DNA of 64,000 nucleotides from an uncultured Corynebacterium sp. (GTDB lineage Bacteria; Actinomycetota; Actinomycetes; Mycobacteriales; Mycobacteriaceae): NCBI RefSeq assembly GCF_946222835.1, contig NZ_CAMIHD010000013.1, positions 1 to 64,000 of the forward strand, read 5' to 3'. Shown piece by piece: positions 55,562 to 63,193 of this stretch (position 1 is its first letter; each line of letters starts with the position of its first letter). The notes under the pieces were generated by a model. It saw only the letters and a program-made list of their open reading frames with translations, ran no database searches and was not told where the DNA came from. The position numbers and the translations under genes were made by a program.

Positions 55562-55592
55562 GCCAGTACCCTTCCAGGCTGGAAGGCGGAAA

Positions 55593-55749
55593 ACGCCTGC
55601 GGCCCTCGGAACCACAAGGAACCGAGGGCCGCAGGCGTCTCTCTCTACAAGGTGTTTCCATGTATCGGCTGAAGCCGCCCTCTGGAAACGGAGGGGTTCT
55701 CTCTATCTCTCTCGTATGCGCTCTCTCAAACGCATGATTTAAGTATGGG
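55593..55749 (+). repeat. tandem-hairpin element, copy C
   Basis: Parts as in copy B: a 17-bp perfect stem (ACGCCTGCGGCCCTCGG, 55593-55609, complement 55622-55638) then TCTCTCTC; GTTTCCA (55654-55660)/TGGAAAC (55683-55689) enclosing CGGCT-GAA-GCCG; the exact 17-mer GTTCTCTCTATCTCTCT (55696-55712); ATGCG (55716-55720)/CGCAT (55731-55735); and AGTATGGG (55742-55749). The arms of the first stem differ from copy B but pair perfectly, so base changes are compensated. It lies 32 bases after the MHS gene stop, between it and convergent yrhK. Confidence 0.85.
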
Positions 55750-55830
55750 ATACCTGCCTGCCACGGCAATGCTTTGCCGCTGATAGGTCGCTGCTAGTTA
55801 CTGAAAGTTTGCTGCTAGCCCAATTGTGGC

Positions 55831-56121
55831 TTAGTAGTCATAACTTTCGGAAGTATTTGCATCCGCGCCAATGCGCTGCAGGTGTGTGCGGCGCTTTAAG
55901 CGGATGGCTGGGCGGGCTGCCATTCCGAGGCTGCCCAGGAGGTAGAAGACGGTAGCGACCATCGACAAGCCGGCAAGCGTTAGCACCGAGCCGAGGATAA
56001 AGACCACGGAGATGGCGATATCATTGGCGATGGAAAACGTCTCGTACTTGTTTCTAATTTTGATTTCGTTATTTTGCCCGAGCTTGATTTTAAGGTCGGG
56101 GTCCTTTTCCTGTTCTGACAT
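55831..56121 (-). CDS. YrhK-domain small membrane protein
   Basis: A 96-residue protein with a charged N-terminus (MSEQEKDPDLKIKLGQNNEI), then KYETFSIANDIAISVVFILGSVL and a second hydrophobic segment (LSMVATVFYLLGSLGMAARPAIRL), the pattern of the YrhK domain. Function unknown. The ATG at 56121 is chosen because the upstream part of the open frame (to 56538) is antiphase of the permease gene. It follows the permease by 56 bases and may be an accessory or share its transcript. Confidence 0.8.
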   Translation of the reverse strand: MSEQEKDPDLKIKLGQNNEIKIRNKYETFSIANDIAISVVFILGSVLTLAGLSMVATVFYLLGSLGMAARPAIRLKRRTHLQRIGADANTSESYDY

Positions 56122-56177
56122 GATGCCTCCCACCATGCCAGACAGAAAAAGTCCTTGTTGAGCCACGTTTTGTGGGA

Positions 56178-57497
56178 TTATTGGAACATTCCCCAGATGG
56201 TGGCGAAGAGCACGATGAGGCCCATTATCGCCACAAAGTAGTTGGTCTTCTTGCTGCGGAAGCGCGCCAGTGCCTCCACGCGGTAGATGACCCAGATGGG
56301 TAGCAGGTAGGTCATAAAGGCGAAGAAGACGCCGCCCCCGACAGAAATCATGTCCAGAACGGAGGGGTTGAAAATTCCTACCAGTGACGTGGCGACGAAG
56401 ATGAAAAGGTAGGTCCATAGGTCTAGCGTGCGCGTAGACATTTTCTTCGTGGCCTTCGGGGCAGCCAGGTTGAAGAGGTACTGGGTACCCTCGATGGTGC
56501 CAAGAGCGTGGCCGAAATAGGAAGAAGCCACCGCGCAAATAACCACGATGGGTGCCATATAGGCCATAAATGGCGTGCCGGTTTCATTGGCGAAGTAGGA
56601 GAGCACCGGCAGGTTCTTGTCATTCGCCTCCTGCATGCCGTCTGCGCCCATGGCCAGAGCACAGGACCAGACAAAGAACATGGTGAAGATGGTCAACAGG
56701 GCAGCGGAATTGCGGATAACCTTATCGGACTGTGCGTGGTGATCCGCGCCGTATTCCTTCTCCATGCCCAGCGAGAACTGGGAGATCGCAGCAACGAAGG
56801 AGAAAGAGAAAACCAAGACGGGGAGGATGAGGATGATCGCCTTGAGGACTCCACCGGCAGTGTGCTCGCCGGCTTCCATGAAAGAACCAAAGTCCCACTG
56901 GGGGATGAGGTAGAGCGATACTGCTGCCAGCGCCACGATGAGCGGATATACCACGAACTGGGCAATTTTCAGCATGATGGCATTGCCAAAGGCAAGTGCC
57001 AGCGTCATCAGCCCTACGCACAGCGGTGCCAGGATGTAGCGGGAGATTTCTGGGCCACCTAGCTGGTTGACGATGAAGCTATCGACTGTATTAGTAATCG
57101 ATACGCCGTAAATGAGCACCACCGGGAAGATGGTGAACCAATAAATGATGGCCAGCACAATGCCGTTGCCGCGGCCAAAGAAGTGGGTGAGTACCGCGAG
57201 GACGTCTTCACCGTGCAGCGGCGAATAGCTGATAATCCAGGAGAAGGCGCGGTGGGCTAGGTAGGTCATCGGGAAGATGAGCAGGGTGGCTACCAGTAGT
57301 GGGATGAAGCCGAAGCTGCCGGCGGAAATTGGCAAGAAGAGGATACCTGCGCCCACGGCAGTGCCGAAGAGCGTGATGGTCCACTGGCTATTGACGGCCT
57401 TATTGGTGGTCACCTGGCTGCTGCTTGAGTTTTCTGCGCCGCCGGTAGTGGGTGAACTGGCCGGTGAAGCAAGTGCATTCGCAGTCGTGTGAGACAT
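56178..57497 (-). CDS. serine/threonine permease (SdaC/TdcC type)
   Basis: A 439-residue amino acid permease of the hydroxy/aromatic amino acid permease family with 11 hydrophobic segments. Marks: TITLFGTAVGAGILFLPISAG in helix 1, ISYSPLHGEDVLAVLTHFFGRGNG, FVAAISQFSLGMEKEYG. The N-terminal 40 residues are Ser/Thr/Ala-rich. The second ATG (57497) is better spaced from GAAGG than the first (57506). With the ThrE-family exporter nearby, serine or threonine is the likely substrate. Confidence 0.87.
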   Translation of the reverse strand: MSHTTANALASPASSPTTGGAENSSSSQVTTNKAVNSQWTITLFGTAVGAGILFLPISAGSFGFIPLLVATLLIFPMTYLAHRAFSWIISYSPLHGEDVLAVLTHFFGRGNGIVLAIIYWFTIFPVVLIYGVSITNTVDSFIVNQLGGPEISRYILAPLCVGLMTLALAFGNAIMLKIAQFVVYPLIVALAAVSLYLIPQWDFGSFMEAGEHTAGGVLKAIILILPVLVFSFSFVAAISQFSLGMEKEYGADHHAQSDKVIRNSAALLTIFTMFFVWSCALAMGADGMQEANDKNLPVLSYFANETGTPFMAYMAPIVVICAVASSYFGHALGTIEGTQYLFNLAAPKATKKMSTRTLDLWTYLFIFVATSLVGIFNPSVLDMISVGGGVFFAFMTYLLPIWVIYRVEALARFRSKKTNYFVAIMGLIVLFATIWGMFQ

Positions 57498-57598
57498 AGA
57501 ATTCATCCTTCGGTACGTGTGAATAAGACAACATAAACAATCTATCTAAAGGTTTTGGTGAAAGAAAGTAAAATTGTGATCTAAGTTAAATGAATATT

Positions 57599-57634
57599 AA
57601 AGACCGTCGCACCAAGGGTGGAGCAACGGTCTTT
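57599..57634. terminator. terminator hairpin upstream of the permease
   Basis: AAAGACCGT (57599-57607) / ACGGTCTTT (57626-57634) with inner pairing forms a hairpin that serves as terminator for the remnant gene on the minus strand. Its overall design is very close to the hairpin at 57985-58022. Confidence 0.75.
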
Positions 57635-57657
57635 GGGAATCTTGCCAAGGTTGGCAG

Positions 57658-57953
57658 CTAGTACGGGATCAGGTTTTCGTCCTGCAAGAAATCAAGTGCC
57701 ACGGTGGTGTAGTCCTCACCGTCGACGTTGACGCGGGCGCTAAGTTCCTGCATCCTTTCGTCGGTAAGCAGCTGTGCTAGGGGAGTGAAGAGTTCTTCAA
57801 TTTCTGGGTGCTCATCTAGAACCTCGGTGCGGATAACCGAGGCAAGATTGTACTTAGGGAAGAACTGATCCGGGTCCGTCAATACCTGCAGTTTGAGGGC
57901 CTTAATGTGGCCAGCGGTGGCGACAACGGAGCCAACCAGCGCCACAGGAAATC
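57658..57953 (-). pseudogene. 3' remnant of a glycine-betaine/choline-type binding protein gene
   Basis: About 98 codons encode only the C-terminal lobe of an OsmF/OpuC-type substrate-binding protein: LKLQVLTDPDQFFPKYNLASVIR, LDEHPEIEELFTPLAQLLTDERMQELSARVNVDG, VALDFLQDENLI. The signal peptide, first lobe and any permease or ATPase genes are missing. The open frame begins inside the hairpin near 58000, and its first 15 or so residues are not protein-like. It looks like the stump left by a deletion between two similar terminator hairpins. Confidence 0.82.
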
Positions 57954-57984
57954 TGTGTTTCCATGTAAAAGGAAATGAACAAGC

Positions 57985-58022
57985 AAAAGGCCGCCACACC
58001 ATCAGTGGTGCAGCGGCCTTTT
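57985..58022. terminator. bidirectional terminator
   Basis: AAAAGGCCGC (57985-57994) / GCGGCCTTTT (58013-58022), with inner CACCA/TGGTG pairing, has A/T tracts on both sides. It ends the secreted-protein gene on the minus strand. Confidence 0.85.
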
Positions 58023-58071
58023 GAATGAGACCGGCTAGGAAGCAATGTTCCCAGGGGAGAAGTCAGCCGTT

Positions 58072-59463
58072 TTAGAACAGGCCGTCAGCCTTCTTGCCGG
58101 TGTCCTTCACGGTGTGCTCGCGGGAGTCAACGTTCTGGTCGTTGTGCTTGGAGTCATCACCCTTGATGCGGGAGGTCTGGGTTACCTCGATGTTGTTGAT
58201 GAGGCGGCCTTCCTTGGTCTTGCCGTCGCCGAAGTCCAGGTTAGCGATGCGAGCCTCTTCGCCAGCGTTAATCGGGTTAGCCAGGGTTACCTCGAAGGAA
58301 CGGGTGGAGGTCTTCTCGTTGAAGCCCAGGTCACGGATGTGAGCGCCGTTGGAGGAACGCGGAGTGATCAGGCGGTCAACACCCTTCGGGCCCTTAGCGG
58401 TCTTCACATCAACGCGGAACTGGGTAGCTGGGAACTCGCCGTAGTAACGCTCAGAGCCAACGTTCTTTGCGCGGACTGCAACGGTGCCTGCGAAACCAGC
58501 GTGCTTAGCGCCGGAAACGGTCATGTAAGGCTCGAGGTCGAGCTTGTGCTTGGAGTCCTTCTTGTCCTCCTTGGCATCAACCTCTTCCTGCTTCTTCTTG
58601 TCAGCAGCCTCTTCGTTCTTGCCCTCTGCCTCAGAAACCTTCTCGGTTGCTTCCTTGGCGTTGCCCTCGGAGTCCTTGATTACCTCTGCGTCAGCCTCGA
58701 GGTTCTTGTCCTCTTCCACAACCTTCGGGTCGTTGACGTCAGTGGTGTTCTGAGCGTCCTTGTTAGGTGCGTAGGAGTCAGACAGCTTATCGTACAGCTT
58801 GACGCGAACTTCGTTCTTAACCGGCTGCAGTGCATTCCAAGCGGTCGGGGTGGACCAGGTGCCGTTTGGCTTGCAGTACTGCTGGGTACCGGTCATGTTC
58901 AGCACGCGGAAGCCGTAGGTGGCTTCACCGGTGTGGTTTGGCGGAACGTCATAAGGTCCGATGGACTGGCCAGCCTCCCAAGACAGGGAGTAGGAAGCGC
59001 TAGCACCAATCTTGGTAGCGATCTCGTGAGAGATGCCTGCGGAGCCTTCAGCATTCTTGCCGGAGCCCTTGCCGCCCAGGTTCATGGACGTGGTCTCGGT
59101 GCGGTCACCGTTGACGGAAACGGAGATGGACTGGGACTTGGACAGATCCTGCTGCAGCGGGATGTCCTTCTTGGTCTGGTTGGTGGTGGAAATGGTGCCG
59201 GCCGGCAGGAAGCGATCGGAAACCTTGTAGACCACGGTGCGGTGGTCTTCCCATGGGTTACATACCGGGCGAGGGTTCAGCACGTTCGCCTTCATGTGGT
59301 CGGAACCGTGGGTGGTGTGGATGATCGGCAGATCCGGGTTCAGCGCCGGGGTCTCCGGGTAGGACTCGGTCTGGGTGGTGGCGCCAGCCAGCGGTGCCGC
59401 GAATGCGGTACCGGCGACGATGAGGCCGGCGGTCAAGCCGGTCATGCGACGACGAATCGACAT
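58072..59463 (-). CDS. secreted protein of unknown function, possible aerolysin-like core
   Basis: A 463-residue protein with a clear Sec signal (MSIRRRMTGLTAGLIVAGTA, cleavage near AGA-TT28). Two Cys (68 and 197) may form a disulfide. Residues about 95-195 show alternating polar/small residues rich in Ser, Thr and Gly (QSISVSVNGDRTETTSMNLG, IGASASYSLSWEAGQSIGPY, then VPPNHTGEATYGFRV), similar in style to insertion loops of aerolysin-type pore formers. Residues about 250-310 are Lys/Glu-rich and probably helical. The last 150 residues form a second beta-rich domain. No anchor or sortase motif is visible. Function unknown; the pore-former likeness is an impression, not a recognised domain. Confidence 0.85.
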   Translation of the reverse strand: MSIRRRMTGLTAGLIVAGTAFAAPLAGATTQTESYPETPALNPDLPIIHTTHGSDHMKANVLNPRPVCNPWEDHRTVVYKVSDRFLPAGTISTTNQTKKDIPLQQDLSKSQSISVSVNGDRTETTSMNLGGKGSGKNAEGSAGISHEIATKIGASASYSLSWEAGQSIGPYDVPPNHTGEATYGFRVLNMTGTQQYCKPNGTWSTPTAWNALQPVKNEVRVKLYDKLSDSYAPNKDAQNTTDVNDPKVVEEDKNLEADAEVIKDSEGNAKEATEKVSEAEGKNEEAADKKKQEEVDAKEDKKDSKHKLDLEPYMTVSGAKHAGFAGTVAVRAKNVGSERYYGEFPATQFRVDVKTAKGPKGVDRLITPRSSNGAHIRDLGFNEKTSTRSFEVTLANPINAGEEARIANLDFGDGKTKEGRLINNIEVTQTSRIKGDDSKHNDQNVDSREHTVKDTGKKADGLF

Positions 59464-59966
59464 ATAGAACTTCTCCTAATGCAGGTGGAAAATGAATGAA
59501 CTTATGAATGAAATCCAGCAACTCTCGATGTTGCGCTAAGAGAACGCTAAAACAGGCTTAGAGTTAATTCATCTCTTAGATGTCTATATATCTGCACTGC
59601 TGGAAGGTAGGTAATTTTTATATAGACCAAGCGGTTAACCGGATTTTGTTCCCGCTAAGCGGCCGATAGTGCGTTGAAATTTATAGATTGGCAAATGTCT
59701 ATACATGGCCGATGTAGGGGGGCATTTCGCGAACCCCCTTATGGGGGTAATCGGCCACTCTCTAAGAGGTTGCCAGGGGTGCATAGGGAAGTTGTGGACG
59801 TATCACAATATGCGTCGTGTGCTGCATTTAAGCGGGTGGATAAGGGTTATAAAATGCCTAATCGTGAATGTTACGTGACATAAGTTAAAGGCGTTTACAT
59901 GGCAGAGGTTGGTGCGTTTCGCAACAGGAGCCTATCGGGGCCTTCCGCTGAGGGTTGATGGCGGGG
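59464..59966. other. 500-bp intergenic region with stem-loop
   Basis: No convincing gene. It should hold the promoter and leader of the secreted-protein gene; AT-rich stretches with TATATA lie at 59585-59625. A stem-loop GGCCGAT (59707-59713)/ATCGGCC (59750-59756) encloses GGGGG and CCCCC tracts. A short open frame at 59674-59883 has no recognisable features. Confidence 0.5.
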
Positions 59967-60704
59967 CTAGAGTAGGGCAGCTTCGATGATGAGCATGAGG
60001 GCTGCAGAGATTGCCACAATGATGACGATGCGGTTGAGGAGGTGCCTATCTATAAATCGGTTGAGGTAGTTTGCGCCAATGAGTCCGATGACAACGAGAG
60101 GGAAATAGGCCGCCGCAGCGGACACTTGGGTGCTGCTAATCTGCCCGTTAAGCGCCAGGATAATAAGAGAAATTAAGGTTCCGAGGACAAAAGTGCCCGC
60201 TAGAGTGCCGCGGGTGCGGTCTGGATCGAAGCGCTTCATTATGAGCGCCATGGGTGGGCCTCCGATGGAGGTGGAGGTGCCTAGGATGCCGGAGGCTATT
60301 CCAGCGATGAGCGTGTTGAGGGTGGTCGGGCGCGGGCTCCATCCCAAACTGGACAGCGTCATGGCTAGAAGCACGGCACAACCGATGAAGATGGACAGCC
60401 CATCGGAGGAGAGACTCGCGATTGCCCAAGCACCTAACACAGAACCGGGGATGCGGGCGAGGGTAGAGATGCCTACGACGCGCCAGGATGTCTCGCGGAA
60501 GGTTCGCGAGAGCGTGTAGCTAGAAATGCACAGCGCGAGCAGCAGAATGAGCGTGGGCACGAGCTCGGGGCGAACGAGAGCGATGATCGGGGTGGCAATG
60601 GTGCCCAAGCCAAAACCGATGGTGCCTTGAGTAATGGTGCCGGCGAGGATAAGGACGCCAATGAAGATATAGGACCATGCGTCCGCGGAGATTCCGAGAA
60701 ACAT
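59967..60704 (-). CDS. TauE/SafE-family sulfite/organosulfur exporter
   Basis: A 245-residue membrane protein with about eight hydrophobic segments. The TauE/SafE pattern is visible as two halves: TQGTIGFGLGTIATPIIALVRPELVPTL and IASGILGTSTSIGGPPMALIM. Members export sulfite, sulfoacetate or similar anions. No sulfur-metabolism gene lies nearby, so the substrate is unknown. The TIGR03089 gene precedes it by 45 bases on the same strand. Confidence 0.87.
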   Translation of the reverse strand: MFLGISADAWSYIFIGVLILAGTITQGTIGFGLGTIATPIIALVRPELVPTLILLLALCISSYTLSRTFRETSWRVVGISTLARIPGSVLGAWAIASLSSDGLSIFIGCAVLLAMTLSSLGWSPRPTTLNTLIAGIASGILGTSTSIGGPPMALIMKRFDPDRTRGTLAGTFVLGTLISLIILALNGQISSTQVSAAAAYFPLVVIGLIGANYLNRFIDRHLLNRIVIIVAISAALMLIIEAALL

Positions 60705-60749
60705 AACGACGGTTAAGTTTATCTGTGCCCGACGCGCAGCCTAAAACCG

Positions 60750-61412
60750 TTAGAGTCGCGCGGTGGCCTTCTCGTTGGTGGCGATTTCCTCCAGCCGATC
60801 GGCTGGGCACATTCCGGCAACGATGACCGCGGAACCGCCCGCGGCGAGGGGCTCGAGTACGGCGCGGGAAAAGGACTCATTATCGGACCAGCCGGTAGAC
60901 AGCAGGCGCTCGGCGGACGCGGGGGCATCAATAAGCTGGGGCAGAGGCTGGGTTTCGCCAAAGTACTGATCGCCATAGAAGCGCACGGTGGGGCCGAAAT
61001 CAATGGCGCCGGTGGGAAGCTCCCCGCCGGATTCTACGACCCCGCGGCCGAAGGGGTCCTCACTGATGAGCACGATATCAGCCTGCGGCTGGCGCTCATG
61101 GGCGGCGGTGTAGCGGGAGGGGGAGGTAAAGACGACGTCGGCAAGCGCGGCAGATTCGCCAAAGCTATAGGAAGGGCCAGAGGCGAGTGCGCCCAAGGCC
61201 ACAACGGCCGCCTGCCACGAAGTCGGGAGATCGATGGCGATGGTGGAATCCGGCTCTAAATCGAGCTCTTCTTCCAACATATTGGCGATCTTGGCTACCC
61301 AATTGTCGAGCGTTTGCGCGGAAAAATCCATGCGCGCGCCCGTGGCCTCGTTATATACGGTAAGCCGCGGGGAGGCGGCGTCGGCACGCAAAAGATGGGC
61401 GAGTAGTTCCAT
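60750..61412 (-). CDS. TIGR03089-family protein
   Basis: A 220-residue protein of a family confined to mycolic-acid bacteria and relatives. It looks like a shortened N-terminal part of an AMP-binding acyl-CoA synthetase (RLTVYNEATGARMDFSAQTLDNWVAKIANML; LPTSWQAAVVALGALASG) but lacks the ATP-binding and C-terminal domains, so it is not expected to be an active ligase. Function unknown. It lies next to the LCP gene, as is usual in corynebacteria. Confidence 0.85.
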   Translation of the reverse strand: MELLAHLLRADAASPRLTVYNEATGARMDFSAQTLDNWVAKIANMLEEELDLEPDSTIAIDLPTSWQAAVVALGALASGPSYSFGESAALADVVFTSPSRYTAAHERQPQADIVLISEDPFGRGVVESGGELPTGAIDFGPTVRFYGDQYFGETQPLPQLIDAPASAERLLSTGWSDNESFSRAVLEPLAAGGSAVIVAGMCPADRLEEIATNEKATARL

Positions 61413-61437
61413 ACCCGCCCATCGTAGGGGAGAAGTG

Positions 61438-63069
61438 CTAGTTCACGCAGCGCGGGCCGTCGCCACCAGCATCGATCTCCGGGGAAACCTTGGCGGTACC
61501 GAAGTCATCGCCCGGGGTACCTACCGGTTGGCTGGACTTATCTGCCTCCGGCTCTTGGGCACTGGCCTCCTTATCGGAGGGGCCCTGGTAGTTATCGGTA
61601 GCAACAACGATGAGGGTGTCATCATCGAGCTCCGAGTTCTGTGCTACCGGCAGTCCACCCAGCTTCTTGGCTAGGGCCTTAGCCTCCTCGCTCGACGGAT
61701 CGGCGGCTACGACTTGGGACTCGCTGTAGATGCCTGGTTGTGCATTGGCGGAACGCTCTACGGTATAACCCTTGCCCTCTAGCCAGGAGCCGATGCCGGA
61801 AGCTAGGCCATCAATATTGCCGGCGTTGAGGACGTGAATATTGATATTCGGGTCGACGTCTTCGTCTTTTTCGGCCTTATCCTGTTTGTCCTTATCTTCG
61901 GCCTTAGATTCTTCGGTAGCTTCATCGTGGCTCTTGGCTAGGTCATCCATGAAGCGGTGGACCTCAGAGGCGTCAATAGTGACGATGGATTCGCCAAAAT
62001 CGCCCTGGCCGTCGATGGAGGTGACCGGGATAGTGGTGAACGTGACATTGCCGCCGGCGAGCCCTGCCAGTTGGGTGACAAAGCCCATGATGTCCCAGCC
62101 CTCATCGATGACTACGGAGCGCTCCACGGCCTTGGCAATCTTGGATAGCTTGGAGGGGTTGGCCAAGGTGTCATTGTCCAAGATCTTATTGACCAAGGAA
62201 GCCATGAAAGCTTGCTGGCGTACGATGCGGTCGAGATCGCCACGCGGGAGGTTATAGCGCTGGCGTACGAAGGCGAGAGCCTTGGCGCCATCGAGGGTCT
62301 GCTTGCCCTTGCTGAACTTAGCGCCAGACATCTCGTCATTAACGTCATCGTTGAGGCAGACTTCGACGCCATCGACGGCATCAGTCAGCAAGGTAAAGCC
62401 CAAGAGCCCCACCTCCGCGTAGTGGTCGATGGACACACCGGTGAGGGTGCGCACCATAGCCAGCAATCCTTCACGGCCGGCCTCGACGCCCTGCTTTTCG
62501 ATGTCCTTATCCGAGTGCGGTTTCTTTTTGCCCTTGGCTTCTGCCTCGGCGTTTTCCTGTTCGAGTTCTTCCACCTTGGCGTTTTTATGGGAAGCGAATA
62601 CGGCATTCATCTTCATATTTCCGTATTCCGGATCCTTGACATACGTATCGCGCGGGATGGACACGGCAGTAGCACGGGAACCATCCTCCGGAACACGAAT
62701 GAGCATCATGGTGTCGGTGTTTTCCTCACCATCGGCTACGCCGGCGTGCAGGTCTGCCAGTTCCTTATCGGAGAGGGGATCGCCCTTAGCATCGGTACGG
62801 GAATCCTTGCCCACCAGCAAGATATCCACTGCGCCATCGAGCGAATCGCCCGAAAGGCCCTGGCCGCCCAGGGACAAGTCCTGGGCCGAGGACATTCCAT
62901 TATCCAGCCGGCCCACCGTGGCATAACCCACGCCAGATACCACCAGGATCAAGGTGGACAGGAGGGCAATGATTGCCTTGATGGCCGTCGAACCTTTTTG
63001 TTTTACCGCGCTAGCGGCAGAGGGCGCCGGCTGGATGGTGCGCGCCCGGCGAGTGTTCTCAGAAGTCAC
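61438..63069 (-). CDS. lcpA: LytR-CpsA-Psr (LCP) cell-wall ligase
   Basis: A 543-residue protein: basic cytoplasmic N-terminus (1-27), one transmembrane helix (about 28-50), LCP domain (about 75-330) and a LytR_C domain (about 395-485). LCP hallmarks are VDILLVGKDSRTD, NTDTMMLIRVP, SIPRDTYV, and FVRQRYNLPRGDLDRIVRQQAFM. In corynebacteria such enzymes attach arabinogalactan to peptidoglycan. The acidic linker at 360-390 and the Ser/Pro/Glu-rich tail after 500 are variable. It diverges from wbbL, which starts building the linkage unit for the same polymer, so the pair makes sense functionally. The symbol is by analogy with C. glutamicum. Confidence 0.9.
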   Translation of the reverse strand: MTSENTRRARTIQPAPSAASAVKQKGSTAIKAIIALLSTLILVVSGVGYATVGRLDNGMSSAQDLSLGGQGLSGDSLDGAVDILLVGKDSRTDAKGDPLSDKELADLHAGVADGEENTDTMMLIRVPEDGSRATAVSIPRDTYVKDPEYGNMKMNAVFASHKNAKVEELEQENAEAEAKGKKKPHSDKDIEKQGVEAGREGLLAMVRTLTGVSIDHYAEVGLLGFTLLTDAVDGVEVCLNDDVNDEMSGAKFSKGKQTLDGAKALAFVRQRYNLPRGDLDRIVRQQAFMASLVNKILDNDTLANPSKLSKIAKAVERSVVIDEGWDIMGFVTQLAGLAGGNVTFTTIPVTSIDGQGDFGESIVTIDASEVHRFMDDLAKSHDEATEESKAEDKDKQDKAEKDEDVDPNINIHVLNAGNIDGLASGIGSWLEGKGYTVERSANAQPGIYSESQVVAADPSSEEAKALAKKLGGLPVAQNSELDDDTLIVVATDNYQGPSDKEASAQEPEADKSSQPVGTPGDDFGTAKVSPEIDAGGDGPRCVN

Positions 63070-63193
63070 AAGTTAAGGCTTTCTAAATTGGTGGGGATCT
63101 GGAGACAGTTTAGGGCAGAACGGTTAAAAATTAGTGATCCGTGTCCGATTTCGCGTGTTCGGGCAGTGTCCCTGCCAAGTGCGAGGAGCGCCG

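Noticed and set aside
57575..57590. possible GlxR (CRP-type) site TGTGATCTAAGTTAAA upstream of the serine permease
   Set aside because: Only the left half matches TGTGA-n6-TCACA; too weak.
58045..59499. 484-codon open frame on the plus strand, Val/Leu-rich
   Set aside because: Exactly antiparallel to the secreted-protein gene, no domain, no ribosome site; a by-product of codon bias in the real gene, which has a signal peptide.
59674..59883. 69-codon open frame in the long gap
   Set aside because: No ribosome site, no recognisable motif, covers the stem-loop.
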